Below, in pieces: positions 7,742 to 16,766 of a DNA stretch of 37,743 bases. The notes under the pieces were generated by a model, which saw nothing but the letters and a program-made list of their open reading frames with translations, was not told where the DNA came from and made no database searches. Numbering within the stretch: the stretch's first letter is position 1; each line of letters opens with the position of its first letter. Both the position numbers and the translations under genes were made by a program. Source of the DNA: Candidatus Binatia bacterium (GTDB lineage Bacteria > Desulfobacterota > Binatia > UBA1149 > JAJCZL01); assembly GCA_028278325.1 (NCBI GenBank), contig JANQEO010000465.1:1-37743 (forward strand), written 5' to 3'.

Positions 7742-9409
7742 ATGTGCGGCAGCAGGGGCAGCCTGTCATGGCTTGCCCCGACATCGAACATTCCCCGCCT
7801 TTTCTGTGCCGGACTCCTGACGGTTGTCCTGTCGGCGCAAACAGCCGGCGCCGCGATCGAGTTCCGGACTATCGACGGGTCAGGGAACAATCTCGCCAAC
7901 CCGCTCTGGGGCAGCGCGGGACAACCCTTGGCCAGGTCGGGGCCCGCAGCCTACGGTGACGGCGCGTCCACGCCCGCAGGCGCTTCTCGTCCCGGCGCCC
8001 GAGAGATCAGCAACGCAGTGTCCTCGCAGGTCGCCACGATCCCCAACGCGGCTGGTGCGTCGGGCTTCCTCTGGCAATGGGGACAGTTCCTCGACCACGA
8101 TATCGACCTGACCGGACCGGCATTACCCACCGAGAGCTTCGACATCCCCATCCTGCCCGGCGACGCCTTCTTCGACCCTCTGGGCTCGGGCACTGCCTCG
8201 CTTCCGTTCCACCGATCCCTGCACACGACCGTGGGCACCTCCACCCAACGAGAGCAGGTCAACGAGATCACCTCATTCATCGACGCCTCCAATGTGTACG
8301 GATCCGATGCACAGAGAGCCGCCGCCCTCAGGCGCTTCGACGGAAGCGGCCGTTTGAAGACGAGCCGACGACGCATGCCGCCGCGCAACACGGATGGTTT
8401 GCCCAACGCACCGAGCGACTTGGATCCGACGATGTTCTTGGCGGGAGACGTCAGGGCCAACGAACAAGTCGCCCTCACGGTCATGCACGCCCTGTTCGTG
8501 CGCGAGCACAACAGGCTCGCCGGGCGCAGCAAGCTGCTCAAGAGCCTGCGCGAGGCCCTCGGTGGCGACGCCAATGATACGCCGCTGACAGGTGAGGAGA
8601 GATACCAACTCGCGCGTATTCTCGTCGGCGCGGAGATGCAGGCCATAACCTACAATGAGTTCCTACCCGTACTGCTCGGCCCCACAGGGTTGCCCGCCTA
8701 TGCGGGTTACGACGCCGGGATCGATGCAACCATCGCTAACGGGTTCTCGACCGCTGCCTACCGCTTCGGCCACAGCATGGTCACGCCGACCCTCTCGCGC
8801 CTGAATCGCCAACTCACCGACAAGCCTGTCGGGCCGCTTCCTTTGAAAGAGGCGTTCTTTTCGCCCCAGAAGCTGCGAAAAGGACGCCTGGCACCATATC
8901 TGCGCGGGTTGGCCGTCGACCGCTCCCAGGCCATCGACACGTTGGTAGTCGACGGACTACGCAACTTCCTTTTCGGCCTGCCGGGCCAGGGCGGTCTGGA
9001 CCTGGCAGCGCTCAACATCCAAAGGGGCCGTGATCACGGCCTTGCCGACTACAACGCCTTTAGAACGGCGCTCGGCCTCACTGCGGTTAGCGACTTCGAC
9101 GAGATCACTTCGGATCCCGACCTGCAGAACACGCTGTTCGCGCTCTACGGAAACGTCGACGACATAGACGCTTGGGTCGGATGCCTGGCAGAGGACAGAT
9201 ACGCAGATTCCCTGCTGGGCGAGCTGGCCTTCGCTGCAATCAAGGATCAGTTCGAGCGCCTGCGCAACGGCGACCGCTTCTGGTATCAACACCACCTGCC
9301 TCCAGGAATGGTAGCCTGGGTCGAGAGCAGGACCCTTTCCAAGATCATCAGGCGCAATACCAAAGTCCGCAGCGAGCTTTCGGCCAACGTTTTCGTTGCC
9401 GCTCCCTGA
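7742..9409 (+). CDS. Exported animal-type haem peroxidase (An_peroxidase family)
   Basis: 555 residues from ATG 7742. In-frame GTGs at 7676 and 7721 are alternatives and none has a good RBS. The N-terminus is a long signal peptide (PRLFCAGLLTVVLSAQTAGA). The peroxidase-cyclooxygenase fold is marked by the distal-haem motif WGQFLDHDIDLT (distal His about 119), FIDASNVYGSD, the GDVRANEQ Arg, LFVREHNRLA, the proximal motif AAYRFGHSMV (proximal His about 344) and NIQRGRDHGLADYNAFR. All key residues seem intact, so it should be active: H2O2-dependent oxidation of halides, phenols or proteins outside the cytoplasm. The length fits bacterial peroxidasin/peroxicin-like enzymes. No partner gene is adjacent. 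Confidence 0.93.
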   Translation: MCGSRGSLSWLAPTSNIPRLFCAGLLTVVLSAQTAGAAIEFRTIDGSGNNLANPLWGSAGQPLARSGPAAYGDGASTPAGASRPGAREISNAVSSQVATIPNAAGASGFLWQWGQFLDHDIDLTGPALPTESFDIPILPGDAFFDPLGSGTASLPFHRSLHTTVGTSTQREQVNEITSFIDASNVYGSDAQRAAALRRFDGSGRLKTSRRRMPPRNTDGLPNAPSDLDPTMFLAGDVRANEQVALTVMHALFVREHNRLAGRSKLLKSLREALGGDANDTPLTGEERYQLARILVGAEMQAITYNEFLPVLLGPTGLPAYAGYDAGIDATIANGFSTAAYRFGHSMVTPTLSRLNRQLTDKPVGPLPLKEAFFSPQKLRKGRLAPYLRGLAVDRSQAIDTLVVDGLRNFLFGLPGQGGLDLAALNIQRGRDHGLADYNAFRTALGLTAVSDFDEITSDPDLQNTLFALYGNVDDIDAWVGCLAEDRYADSLLGELAFAAIKDQFERLRNGDRFWYQHHLPPGMVAWVESRTLSKIIRRNTKVRSELSANVFVAAP

Positions 9410-9494
9410 CGGCGTGCCGGAGAGCGTGGAGCCTGCTGGACGAAGTCACTCTCGAGTTGATGCAGCGTTGGGGTCTAGCGATTACCGCCCATCA

Positions 9495-10664
9495 CTAGAC
9501 GATGAAACCGTCGCCCCAAGTCAGATACCAGTTCGACGCTTCCATCCAGCGTAAAGGATCGGGGTCATTCCGATCGAGTCGCACCACGAAGTAGACCGAC
9601 CGGGGCCGCAGGAAAGAAGGGACGGCCAAGAACCCCGCACGACGTAATAATCGCCGGTGGAGGGTGCCGGGCATGGCGATGGCCGAGGCTGCTGTGGCCC
9701 CCAAACGCTTGCCCAGCGCTACGGCATCCCGTAGGAGTCGAGCCCCATGCGTCTCGAACCCGTCAGCCCAGACCCAGTCCATGATCAGTAGACTCTTGAT
9801 CCCGAACAGGTCCACGACGCGGACTATGGCTGAAGATACGATTTGCCCATCAATTTCGAGGTCGCGCTGCAGGTAAGGAGACGTCTCTCCGCTCGGGTAT
9901 CGCCACTCGAGGTGGGCGCGGTCACGAACCACGGCAATAGGCGCCAGACCTTCGGCCCTCTCGAAGAGCGCAGTATGGCGGTCGTCGAAACGAGGGCGAC
10001 ACCAGCCGTGATAATCGGCCGCGGTTTCTTTCTCGTCAGCGTCGACGGCCAGGGGACCCGAAGTTGCGGCCTCCGGTACCGGTTCTGAACCGGCGGTCCC
10101 ACCGAAAGCAAACTTCCCCCGGATATAGCGTATCGCTGCCCTCAGGGGCCTCAGCGGCCGCACCATGATGGGAAGGTCGTGCACGGCGGTCGCCCCGTCG
10201 TACTTCAACGCTCCCGGTTGCGACTGATCATTGTTGAAAGCGTAACTCACATCCAAGCCGGCCTCGGATATCCTGTCCCTGGCCGCCAAGGCGAGCTTTG
10301 TCTTGATGCCGCGACGTTGCCATCCTCTTCGTGTCGTCGCATCTATTGCATGGGCGGCTATGCCGGCTTTCCCGAAGGCCACAATACGACGCCGTAACAC
10401 GCCGTAGTGGCTCACGATCTTCCGACCCGACCGGGCCACGAGGATGATGGATTTCCCGCCTGGGCTTTCGAAAAACAGATGATGCCAACGGCCCCGGTCG
10501 GCCTGAAAGGAAAAGCCTTCGCTCAAGCAATCGAGGACAGCGGCTTCGTCACCCGGGCCGAGGGTGTCGATTACGATCTCATCATGGGAGGCAGGCCGAT
10601 CAGTCGTATCGCCCACCCGGTCAGTTTGCGGTATCCGGTGCCTCGATGCTAGGAGGATCACCAT
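9495..10664 (-). CDS. GNAT-type N-acetyltransferase-like protein
   Basis: About 389 residues from ATG 10664, or 374 from GTG 10619. The later start would clear the divergent methyltransferase's translation signals, and no RBS decides between them. The N-terminal half (IDTLGPGDEAAVLDCLSEGF...) has GNAT architecture: strand VARSGRKIVSHYG and an acetyl-CoA loop region DATTRRGWQRRGIKTKLA, of the R/Q-x-x-G-x-G/A class, followed by AFNND. The C-terminal half (about 240-389) repeats a GNAT-like profile lacking a clear CoA loop, resembling two-domain acyltransferases that modify sugars or peptides. The substrate is unknown. It is convergent with the peroxidase and divergent from a methyltransferase. 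Confidence 0.75.
   Translation of the reverse strand: MVILLASRHRIPQTDRVGDTTDRPASHDEIVIDTLGPGDEAAVLDCLSEGFSFQADRGRWHHLFFESPGGKSIILVARSGRKIVSHYGVLRRRIVAFGKAGIAAHAIDATTRRGWQRRGIKTKLALAARDRISEAGLDVSYAFNNDQSQPGALKYDGATAVHDLPIMVRPLRPLRAAIRYIRGKFAFGGTAGSEPVPEAATSGPLAVDADEKETAADYHGWCRPRFDDRHTALFERAEGLAPIAVVRDRAHLEWRYPSGETSPYLQRDLEIDGQIVSSAIVRVVDLFGIKSLLIMDWVWADGFETHGARLLRDAVALGKRLGATAASAIAMPGTLHRRLLRRAGFLAVPSFLRPRSVYFVVRLDRNDPDPLRWMEASNWYLTWGDGFIV
10651..10656 (+). promoter_or_regulatory. Shine-Dalgarno AGGAGG deciding the methyltransferase start
   Basis: AGGAGG ends six bases before ATG 10663. It excludes the longer reading from 10564, whose first 33 codons have no family resemblance. Confidence 0.75.
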
Positions 10665-11475
10665 GACACTCGACGCCGCCGGATTCGTAGGAAACATCCC
10701 GGAGAACTACGAGAAGGGCCTCGTGCCCCACATCTTCATCGACTATGCCAGGCACTTGGCGGAAAGGTCCGTCGCCGGCGCGCCCGCCAGCGTGCTCGAG
10801 CTGGCCGCGGGCACCGGTGTCGTCACAAGAGAGTTGAGGAGCCGGCTACCGGAATCCAGCCAGCTCACAGCCACGGACCTCAACCAACCGATGCTCGACG
10901 TTGCCAAGGAAAGATTCGGCAAGGGCGAGAGCGTCAAGTTCGAGGCGGTCGACGCACTCGAGCTTCCCTATGACGACGCCTCTTTCGATGCGGTGGTATG
11001 TCAATTCGGCGTGATGTTCTTTCCGGACAAGGCCAAGTCCTACCGCGAAGTTCATCGTACGCTGAAGCCGGGCGGTAGGTACCTGTTCAACGTCTGGGAC
11101 AAAATCGACTTGAACCCCTTCGCGCGAGTCGCTCACGAAACGGCTGCGAAGTTCTTCACCGGCGACCCGCCGATGTTCTACCAAGTGCCTTTCGGCTACC
11201 ACCAAACGGGGGAAATTGAGGGTGCGCTGGCCGAGGCAAGCTTTACAGGCATTCGCAGTGAGGTCGTCGAAGTGACCAAGGAGATCCCCGATGCGTCGCT
11301 ATTCGCGCGCGGGCTCGTCTACGGCAACCCCCTCTTCCAAGAGATCACATCGCGCGGCACCACATCACCGGATGAGGTGATGGCCGCGATCACGGAGGAG
11401 TTACAAGCCGAGTTCGGAGCCAACCCGGGCGTGATGCCCTTGCAGGCGATTTTCTTCAGCTCCGAGAAAGCCTGA
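10663..11475 (+). CDS. Class I SAM-dependent methyltransferase
   Basis: 270 residues. Rossmann-fold methyltransferase with motif I VLELAAGTG (44-52), acidic strand-2 end (LTATDLN), motif VKFEAVDALELPYDDASFDAVVCQFG and motif LKPGGRYLFNVWD. It belongs to the Methyltransf_11/25 (UbiE-like) group. The small-molecule substrate cannot be told. Perfect SD at 10651. The gene stands alone between a divergent GNAT gene and a convergent sulfatase-like gene (7-bp gap). Confidence 0.88.
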   Translation: MTLDAAGFVGNIPENYEKGLVPHIFIDYARHLAERSVAGAPASVLELAAGTGVVTRELRSRLPESSQLTATDLNQPMLDVAKERFGKGESVKFEAVDALELPYDDASFDAVVCQFGVMFFPDKAKSYREVHRTLKPGGRYLFNVWDKIDLNPFARVAHETAAKFFTGDPPMFYQVPFGYHQTGEIEGALAEASFTGIRSEVVEVTKEIPDASLFARGLVYGNPLFQEITSRGTTSPDEVMAAITEELQAEFGANPGVMPLQAIFFSSEKA

Positions 11476-11482
11476 CCCGCGC

Positions 11483-12871
11483 TCAATCGAGATAGCCGAG
11501 GGAGCGCAGTTGCTCCTTGACGCCCGAATCCAGCTGCACCGGCGCGTCCTCAAATACTGGCGCCATGTCAGCGAACTTCTTCTCGAGGCGCCTTGCTTGC
11601 TCCACCAGCGGCTTGCCCCGCGGATGCTCGTCGGCGGAACGCGGCTCCAACTCGCCGGGATTTTTGGAAAGGTCGAAATAGGAAGCCGAGCCTGTTCCAT
11701 GATCGATGATGACCTTGTCGTCCCCGACACGAAGAGCCGTAAGGTCATTGCTGCGTGATGCACCGGTCAGCTGACTGAGTGCGGCTCTCGGCTCACCGCC
11801 CCTACCGGTCATCAAGCCGACCAAACTCTCACCGACGATATCCTCAAGGGGCTCGAGGCCTGCGAGCTCCAGCAGAGTCGGCGCAACATCCACGATCCGC
11901 ACCACCTCTTCGCGCCGACCCGCGTCGATCATTCCCGGCCGCCACAAGATCAGGGGGATGCGAACCAATTCCTCATAGAGGGTGTGGCGATGTCCTTTGC
12001 TGCCGTGATCGAGAAATTCGTCGCCGTGATCGGCGGTGATCACCACAACCGTATCATCCAAGCGCCCGCGAGATTCCAGCTCCCCGAGTATCGTTGCGAT
12101 GGTGTCGTCGGTGAAACGGATCTCGCCATCATAGAGTGCGACCACGTGCTCGAAGTCGCTCTGTTTCATCCCGGGCTTGAAAAAGATGTTGTTGTAGAAG
12201 TTCTCGCCCGTGAAGCGGCCTTCGTAGTCGGGATCGAACATCTCATCGTAAGGCGGAGGCGGAATGTAGTCGTAGTGGACATCCCATAGGTGCACGAAGA
12301 AGAAGAACGGCCGGGCGGAATCCCGGTCGAGCGCGGCGCTGAGTTCCTTCAGAACTATGGGGTTGGTGATGTCCGCCTCGGCCTTTTGGTGGTACGCACG
12401 CGGGTCCGGCCGGTCGACTGTTCCCAGGCCGTAGGATGTGCAGTCCACATACTCATCGAAACCCTGATCCAGTCCGAAGACGGGATGAAGGAAAGGACCC
12501 GCATAGAACCCGACCGTGCGGTAACCCCCATCGGCAAAAGCCTCGGCCAGCGTAGCGAACCCCCCGGCAAGCGCCCTCTCTGCACTCGCGCCGTGAACCG
12601 AATCCGGCAGCCCCGTGAACAGGGCCGCATGAGCGGGCAGAGTCCACGAAGTCGAGCTTATGGCGTTGCTGAACACCATGCCCTCGCGCGCCAGACGGTC
12701 CATCGTCGGGCTCGTGTCCCGTTCGTAGCCGAGGGCGCCCACGTGGTCGGCGCGCAGACTGTCGATGGAGATCAGTACCACGTTGAGCGATGGCCCACTG
12801 GCCTGCCGAAAACACCCCCAAGCATTCAGGAGCGCCAGGGCTAGTCCGATGAGTACCGTAGATCGAAGCAT
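11483..12871 (-). CDS. Sulfatase-like alkaline-phosphatase-superfamily hydrolase, exported
   Basis: 462 residues from ATG 12871 (an ATG at 12925 adds 18 residues). An N-terminal hydrophobic segment (LIGLALALLNAWGC) suggests a signal or signal-anchor sequence. Metal-site landmarks are ISIDSLRADH (about 35-43), the nucleophile region SWTLPAHAALFTG, ITADHGDEFLDHG and GHRHTLYEELVRIPLIL. The overall profile is arylsulfatase-like. At the place of the formylglycine Cys/Ser (C/S-x-P-x-R) the sequence has Thr77-L-P-A-H, so this is not a classical formylglycine sulfatase. A Thr nucleophile is used by phosphoethanolamine transferases and related phospho-hydrolases of the same fold. Substrate unknown. 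Confidence 0.85.
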   Translation of the reverse strand: MLRSTVLIGLALALLNAWGCFRQASGPSLNVVLISIDSLRADHVGALGYERDTSPTMDRLAREGMVFSNAISSTSWTLPAHAALFTGLPDSVHGASAERALAGGFATLAEAFADGGYRTVGFYAGPFLHPVFGLDQGFDEYVDCTSYGLGTVDRPDPRAYHQKAEADITNPIVLKELSAALDRDSARPFFFFVHLWDVHYDYIPPPPYDEMFDPDYEGRFTGENFYNNIFFKPGMKQSDFEHVVALYDGEIRFTDDTIATILGELESRGRLDDTVVVITADHGDEFLDHGSKGHRHTLYEELVRIPLILWRPGMIDAGRREEVVRIVDVAPTLLELAGLEPLEDIVGESLVGLMTGRGGEPRAALSQLTGASRSNDLTALRVGDDKVIIDHGTGSASYFDLSKNPGELEPRSADEHPRGKPLVEQARRLEKKFADMAPVFEDAPVQLDSGVKEQLRSLGYLD

Positions 12872-12995
12872 CGTCGCTCGGGCCGTTACCAATGAAGGCT
12901 TCACACTCCCAGAGTAGCGAAGCATGGCGATTCCGCCAGAAGCGGAGGCGACTCTCTAGACACTCCGGATCGCCACATGGTAGCGTTCTAAGCAC

Positions 12996-13751
12996 ATGCC
13001 GATACAGGTGAAGCACCGCTTTCCCAGCCTTGTGTCTGCTGCCCTATTGGTGGGCGCGGTCGGGCTGGCGCTCAACCTCACTTCGGCTGACGCCGATGCT
13101 CCTGCAAGCTGCGCGCAAAGCAAGATCAACAAGGCTAGGCGCCACGTGGCATGTCAACTCAGGGCCGAGCTGCTGGAAGGAGCAGCCAAGGAGGCCGCCT
13201 CGGCCGCCTGCGATAGGAAGCTCGTACGCCGATGGCGACGTGCCGAAGCTAATGGCGGCACAGCCTGCGCGGGCACAGGCGGGGTTCCCGAAGTCGAAGC
13301 GTTCAGCAAACTATGCTCCTCCACGCTTGCAGACATGGCCGGCGCGGGCGCCGCCCCGCCCGTGTGCACCCCGGTAAGCACAACGACCACCACGCTATGC
13401 GAAGACGTTGTCGTATCCACTACGACTACCACCATGTATGTGCCCTCGCACTGCCTCAACGAGGTCACCGACGGAGACGAATCGGACGTCGACTGCGGAG
13501 GGTCATGCTTTCTCTGCGCAACCAATCAGACCTGCAACAGCTTCAACGACTGCTTTAGCCAAGTATGCGAGGACGCCAAATGCGTCTCACCGTCGTGCGA
13601 TGACGGCGTACGTAACGGCCAAGAGTCCGGGCGGGATTGCGGAGGCCACGCCTGCCCACCGTGCTCCAACGGCGAGACGTGCTTTGCTTGCGACGACTGC
13701 GAGAGCGGGGACTGCAATCGCGAAACCTTCTTCGGCATCTGCGTCCCGTAG
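12996..13751 (+). CDS. Small exported Cys-rich protein with Thr linkers
   Basis: 251 residues with a signal peptide of about 35 residues (SLVSAALLVGAVGLALNLTS...ADADA). Residues 38-125 are a helical, Arg/Ala-rich segment with paired Cys. Two Thr tracts (VSTTTTTL, VVVSTTTTTM) then link to a Cys-rich C-terminus containing tandem units CLNEVTDGDESDVDCGGSC..C and CDDGVRNGQESGRDCGGHAC..C. These resemble the 'NGxESDVDCGG' Cys repeats of secreted myxobacterial proteins. No enzyme motif. Probably a surface or extracellular disulfide-rich protein. It shares its Thr-linker design with the proteins at 28209 and 32454. Confidence 0.8.
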   Translation: MPIQVKHRFPSLVSAALLVGAVGLALNLTSADADAPASCAQSKINKARRHVACQLRAELLEGAAKEAASAACDRKLVRRWRRAEANGGTACAGTGGVPEVEAFSKLCSSTLADMAGAGAAPPVCTPVSTTTTTLCEDVVVSTTTTTMYVPSHCLNEVTDGDESDVDCGGSCFLCATNQTCNSFNDCFSQVCEDAKCVSPSCDDGVRNGQESGRDCGGHACPPCSNGETCFACDDCESGDCNRETFFGICVP

Positions 13752-13777
13752 CCGGTGCCTGGGAGCCGGAACCCAGC

Positions 13778-15082
13778 TCAAACGCAGCCGCCTTCTCGAT
13801 CAACCTGACCCGGCGAGGCCATCATCACCATGCCCACATGTATCGCCAGCACGGCCGCAAGGGCCACCGTGTTGGCTACCCCGATAGTCACACTGCCACC
13901 ACGGTACTCGGTCACCATAGACCACACGGCATGCGCGGTCAGGTAGTTCACGAAGGGCAGCGCCGTCAAGACAAGCGCCAGCAGATGAAGGCGCGGATGG
14001 TTCGCCCACGGGGGACGATCCCGTCCGTACCAGAGCGCGACTAGAACAACCGTAAGCGCCACTAGGTCGTACTGCTGATGATAACAACACAGCATCACGG
14101 CGGGGATAGCGACCCCAAGAGACAGGAGGCGCGCGCTGTGATCATCGGCCCGTCGGAGCTTTCGCAGTGCCGCGCCGGCTACGCCCAAGGTCAACACCAG
14201 AGCCAGTGCCGGAATCACTCGCGACGCCGGCCTGCCGATGATCTGAAGGGACGCCGACACCAAGTCTACTCGGGTAGGCTGTTGGAAGGGGTGCTTGCGC
14301 GACTCCATGGCCGGCTCGATAGCGTTGGCAGTGGTCTGCGCAACGGTCGCGAACCAGGTCGACACCAACCCGTCCACGCCGTCGATCCGTGCCAGCGCGA
14401 TCACGCCGGGCGCCGTCAGCAGCACGGCCGCAAGTACTCCCCACAACAACGCGCGGCGGTCTCCGCGGATGAGCATGAGTGCCGCAACCGGCAACGCGTA
14501 GTTCAGCTTGATGGTCGTGAGGGCCAGCGACACTCCTGCCAGCGCCGGGCGTGACCTCGAATACCAAAGGGCTAGACAAGCGGGGAATCCGACCTGGAGG
14601 GCGAGTTGCCCCAGGAAGAAATTCCAATTGCCGGGCCGACCGAGCAACACGACCGCCGTGAGTGTCGCTACGGAAACGGCCGTCACGCCTGCACCCGTGA
14701 CGCTCAGGCACCACGCGGCGAAGCAGGCCATCAACGCAAGCAGCATGACACAATAGAGAGTCTCAGCGCTCTCGTATGGGAGGATGGCAAAAGGCGCATG
14801 CGTCCACAGGAGTAGCGGCGAATACATCGGATAGCCGTTACCCACCGGATACTTGGCGGCATAGGCGGCTCTGTCGTAAGGGTTCTCGCCGGCAAGAAGC
14901 GCCATGCCCGGAAAGTACACCGCATCACGGAAATCACCGAGCGCGTAGTTGTCAGTCAGAGGCTGGCCGGGGACATTGAGATTGGTCATGATTCGCCAGG
15001 ACGAAAAGACCAAGGCGATCAGCAACAGTGCGCAGGCGGCAGCAAGTCGCGCTCGCCGCCCGCCGGGAACCGGGTCGCTCAC
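13778..15082 (-). CDS. GT-C membrane glycosyltransferase, GT87/DUF2029 type
   Basis: 434 residues from GTG 15082. I choose this start because GTGA overlaps the TGA of the upstream gene, a sign of coupled translation; the frame upstream of it extends into that gene. It is a polytopic protein with about ten TMs. After TM1 (LAAACALLLIALVFSSWRIM) comes a periplasmic loop with DNYALGDFRDAVYFPGMALL..GENPYD and YPMYSPLLLW. The acidic DFRDA and N-P-Y motifs match the GT87 mannosyltransferase-like family, which uses polyprenyl-phosphate sugars. It would add a sugar on the periplasmic side to a lipid or glycan. It is the last gene of the operon from 19159. Confidence 0.85.
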   Translation of the reverse strand: MSDPVPGGRRARLAAACALLLIALVFSSWRIMTNLNVPGQPLTDNYALGDFRDAVYFPGMALLAGENPYDRAAYAAKYPVGNGYPMYSPLLLWTHAPFAILPYESAETLYCVMLLALMACFAAWCLSVTGAGVTAVSVATLTAVVLLGRPGNWNFFLGQLALQVGFPACLALWYSRSRPALAGVSLALTTIKLNYALPVAALMLIRGDRRALLWGVLAAVLLTAPGVIALARIDGVDGLVSTWFATVAQTTANAIEPAMESRKHPFQQPTRVDLVSASLQIIGRPASRVIPALALVLTLGVAGAALRKLRRADDHSARLLSLGVAIPAVMLCCYHQQYDLVALTVVLVALWYGRDRPPWANHPRLHLLALVLTALPFVNYLTAHAVWSMVTEYRGGSVTIGVANTVALAAVLAIHVGMVMMASPGQVDREGGCV

Positions 15083-15744
15083 AGAATTACCCGCGGACGT
15101 CCGCCGAGCCGCGCAGACGCCAGTTCGAGCACAACCCTGTGAGCCGTGGGCCAAGGTTGGGGAGCCTTCTCGATACGCGCCCCGTAGGATCGATAGAGCA
15201 CCAACGGTGCGGCGTCATGCCCCCTATGATTCCACTCGACGCGGTCGAAGCCGCGGTCCTTGAAGTACCAGAGAGCCTGGTCGAAGAGCAGATTCGGAAG
15301 GCGCTGCCCCGAATCCTCGTCGACCAACCGAGAGAAGTCATGGCGAACGCCGAAGGTCAGCAGCTCACCGGTCTTCTCGTTCACGTGCCTTGCCCTCGTG
15401 CGCCCGAACATGAAGCTGCGAACGAGCACGCGCACTCGCGAAGGCTTGGCAAGCACCGCAGCCAGGAGGGCTCGCATGACCCTTAAGGGATGGTTGCGAG
15501 CGCCCTGCGCCATGAAAGACGCGGGATAGGCCGTATACGTGACCATGCCGACCGCATTGCCGTCTCGCAGATAGAGGATGGTTCGGATGAGGCCGTCGCG
15601 GACCAAGTCCGTAAAGAAGAACTCCGTGAGGAATCTTCTGCCGAGGCCGACTACCGGGCTCTCGTCGAATAGGTGCTCGTAGAGTTCCGCGGCCTGACTG
15701 CGAAGCCCTGTGTCCGCGGGATCCAACAACGCCAAGCCCGTCAT
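15079..15744 (-). CDS. GNAT-like acetyltransferase-fold protein
   Basis: 221 residues. ATG at 15744 overlaps the TGA of the luciferase-like gene (ATGA) and its own stop overlaps the glycosyltransferase start (GTGA), so three genes are translationally chained. The sequence (IRTILYLRDGNAVGMVTYTAYP...LLTFGVRHDFSRLVDEDSGQRLPNLLFDQALWYFKDRGFDRVEWN) has the strand-helix order of GNAT proteins. However, the R/Q-x-x-G-x-G/A CoA loop is not clean (DEDSGQRLPN), so activity is uncertain. It could N- or O-acylate the product of the adjacent carrier-protein pathway; that is inference from context. Confidence 0.65.
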   Translation of the reverse strand: MTGLALLDPADTGLRSQAAELYEHLFDESPVVGLGRRFLTEFFFTDLVRDGLIRTILYLRDGNAVGMVTYTAYPASFMAQGARNHPLRVMRALLAAVLAKPSRVRVLVRSFMFGRTRARHVNEKTGELLTFGVRHDFSRLVDEDSGQRLPNLLFDQALWYFKDRGFDRVEWNHRGHDAAPLVLYRSYGARIEKAPQPWPTAHRVVLELASARLGGRPRVIL

Positions 15745-16766
15745 CGATGCTTCCCGGTAGTTACCAGCCCGGCCAAGCGCTCGACTCCGCTTAGAACGAT
15801 GTCGGCCGGCAGTCCGAAGTCGACCAGACAGGCGATCTCATTGATGCCCATCTCTGCCAACTCTTGGATGCGGAGCCGCCCCTGCTCTACCGTGCCGAAT
15901 AAACCACTTGTGCGGAAGTAGCGTTGAAAAGCGAACTCCAAGCCGCCCGGGCGCTCGAGGAGCTTGCCCAGCGCAGGATCGCGTTGCTTCCACAACTCCA
16001 CCGAATCCGCCAGATAAGTCTTCAGCGGCTCACGCACAACGGCGCCGACTTCGTCTGCCGACTCGCCGATATAGGTATGCAAGGTCAGCGTTACGCACCC
16101 CGCCTCCGGATCGAGGCCTGCCTGTTCACGCGCCAGACGGTAGGCACCGATGTTCGAGGCAAGCTCCTCGGATGACTGCGATATCAGTGCGGTAAGAACA
16201 TTCAGCCCCATGCGCCCGGCCTCGACGAATCTCGGCGCCGGGCCCGTGCATGTCATCCAGGCACCGAACTCGTCCTGCACCGGCCGAGGAAAGGTCCTTA
16301 CCGTGGCAGGTTCGCCTTGGCCGTTACGCGTCGCGTGCTCCTCGCCTCGCCAAAGGCGCTTGAGGACCTCGATGCGTTCGAACGTCACGGCGACCCGGTC
16401 GGCGTAGTTGTCCGGGGCCAAGACGAAGTCGTTAGGATTCCATCCGGTCGCGAAGGACAGATCCACACGGCCACCGGAGACGTTGTCGACCATGCTCCAG
16501 TCCTCGGCTACGCGAAGGGGGTCGTTCAAAGGCAGGACTATGCTGCCCGCGCGTACCCGCACGTTTTCGGTAGCGGTGGCCACCAATAGAGACGCGAGCG
16601 CCGGGTTGGGGAATATCCCGCCGAATGGATCGAAATGCCGCTCAGGGACCCACACGGCTTCGAAACCGTTCCTGTCTGCGATTCTCGACGACTCGACCAG
16701 CAACGCGTACTTGTTCGGCTCGTCTTCGCTTACGTGGCTCGAGAAGAAAGACAGACTCAGGCGCAT
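15741..16766 (-). CDS. Luciferase-like flavin monooxygenase, MupA/Atu3671 (natural-product) family
   Basis: 341 residues, ATG directly after the upstream TGA. It has the TIM-barrel flavin-dependent class (LLM) profile. The characteristic natural-product subfamily pattern is present: LSLSFFSS at the start, WVPERHFDPFGGIFPNP, RVRAGSIVLPLNDPLRVAEDWSMVDN, SGGRVDLSFATGWNPNDFVLAP and TCTGPAPRFVEAGRMGLNVLT. In known clusters this family occurs as a domain or neighbour of NRPS/PKS carrier proteins and oxidises carrier-bound acyl chains. Here it is free-standing two genes from an ACP, which supports an ACP-tethered substrate. It needs reduced FMN from an unlinked reductase. Confidence 0.9.
   Translation of the reverse strand: MRLSLSFFSSHVSEDEPNKYALLVESSRIADRNGFEAVWVPERHFDPFGGIFPNPALASLLVATATENVRVRAGSIVLPLNDPLRVAEDWSMVDNVSGGRVDLSFATGWNPNDFVLAPDNYADRVAVTFERIEVLKRLWRGEEHATRNGQGEPATVRTFPRPVQDEFGAWMTCTGPAPRFVEAGRMGLNVLTALISQSSEELASNIGAYRLAREQAGLDPEAGCVTLTLHTYIGESADEVGAVVREPLKTYLADSVELWKQRDPALGKLLERPGGLEFAFQRYFRTSGLFGTVEQGRLRIQELAEMGINEIACLVDFGLPADIVLSGVERLAGLVTTGKHR

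Noticed and set aside
11483..12871. Classical formylglycine arylsulfatase
   Set aside because: The C/S-x-P-x-R activation motif is replaced by TLPAH.
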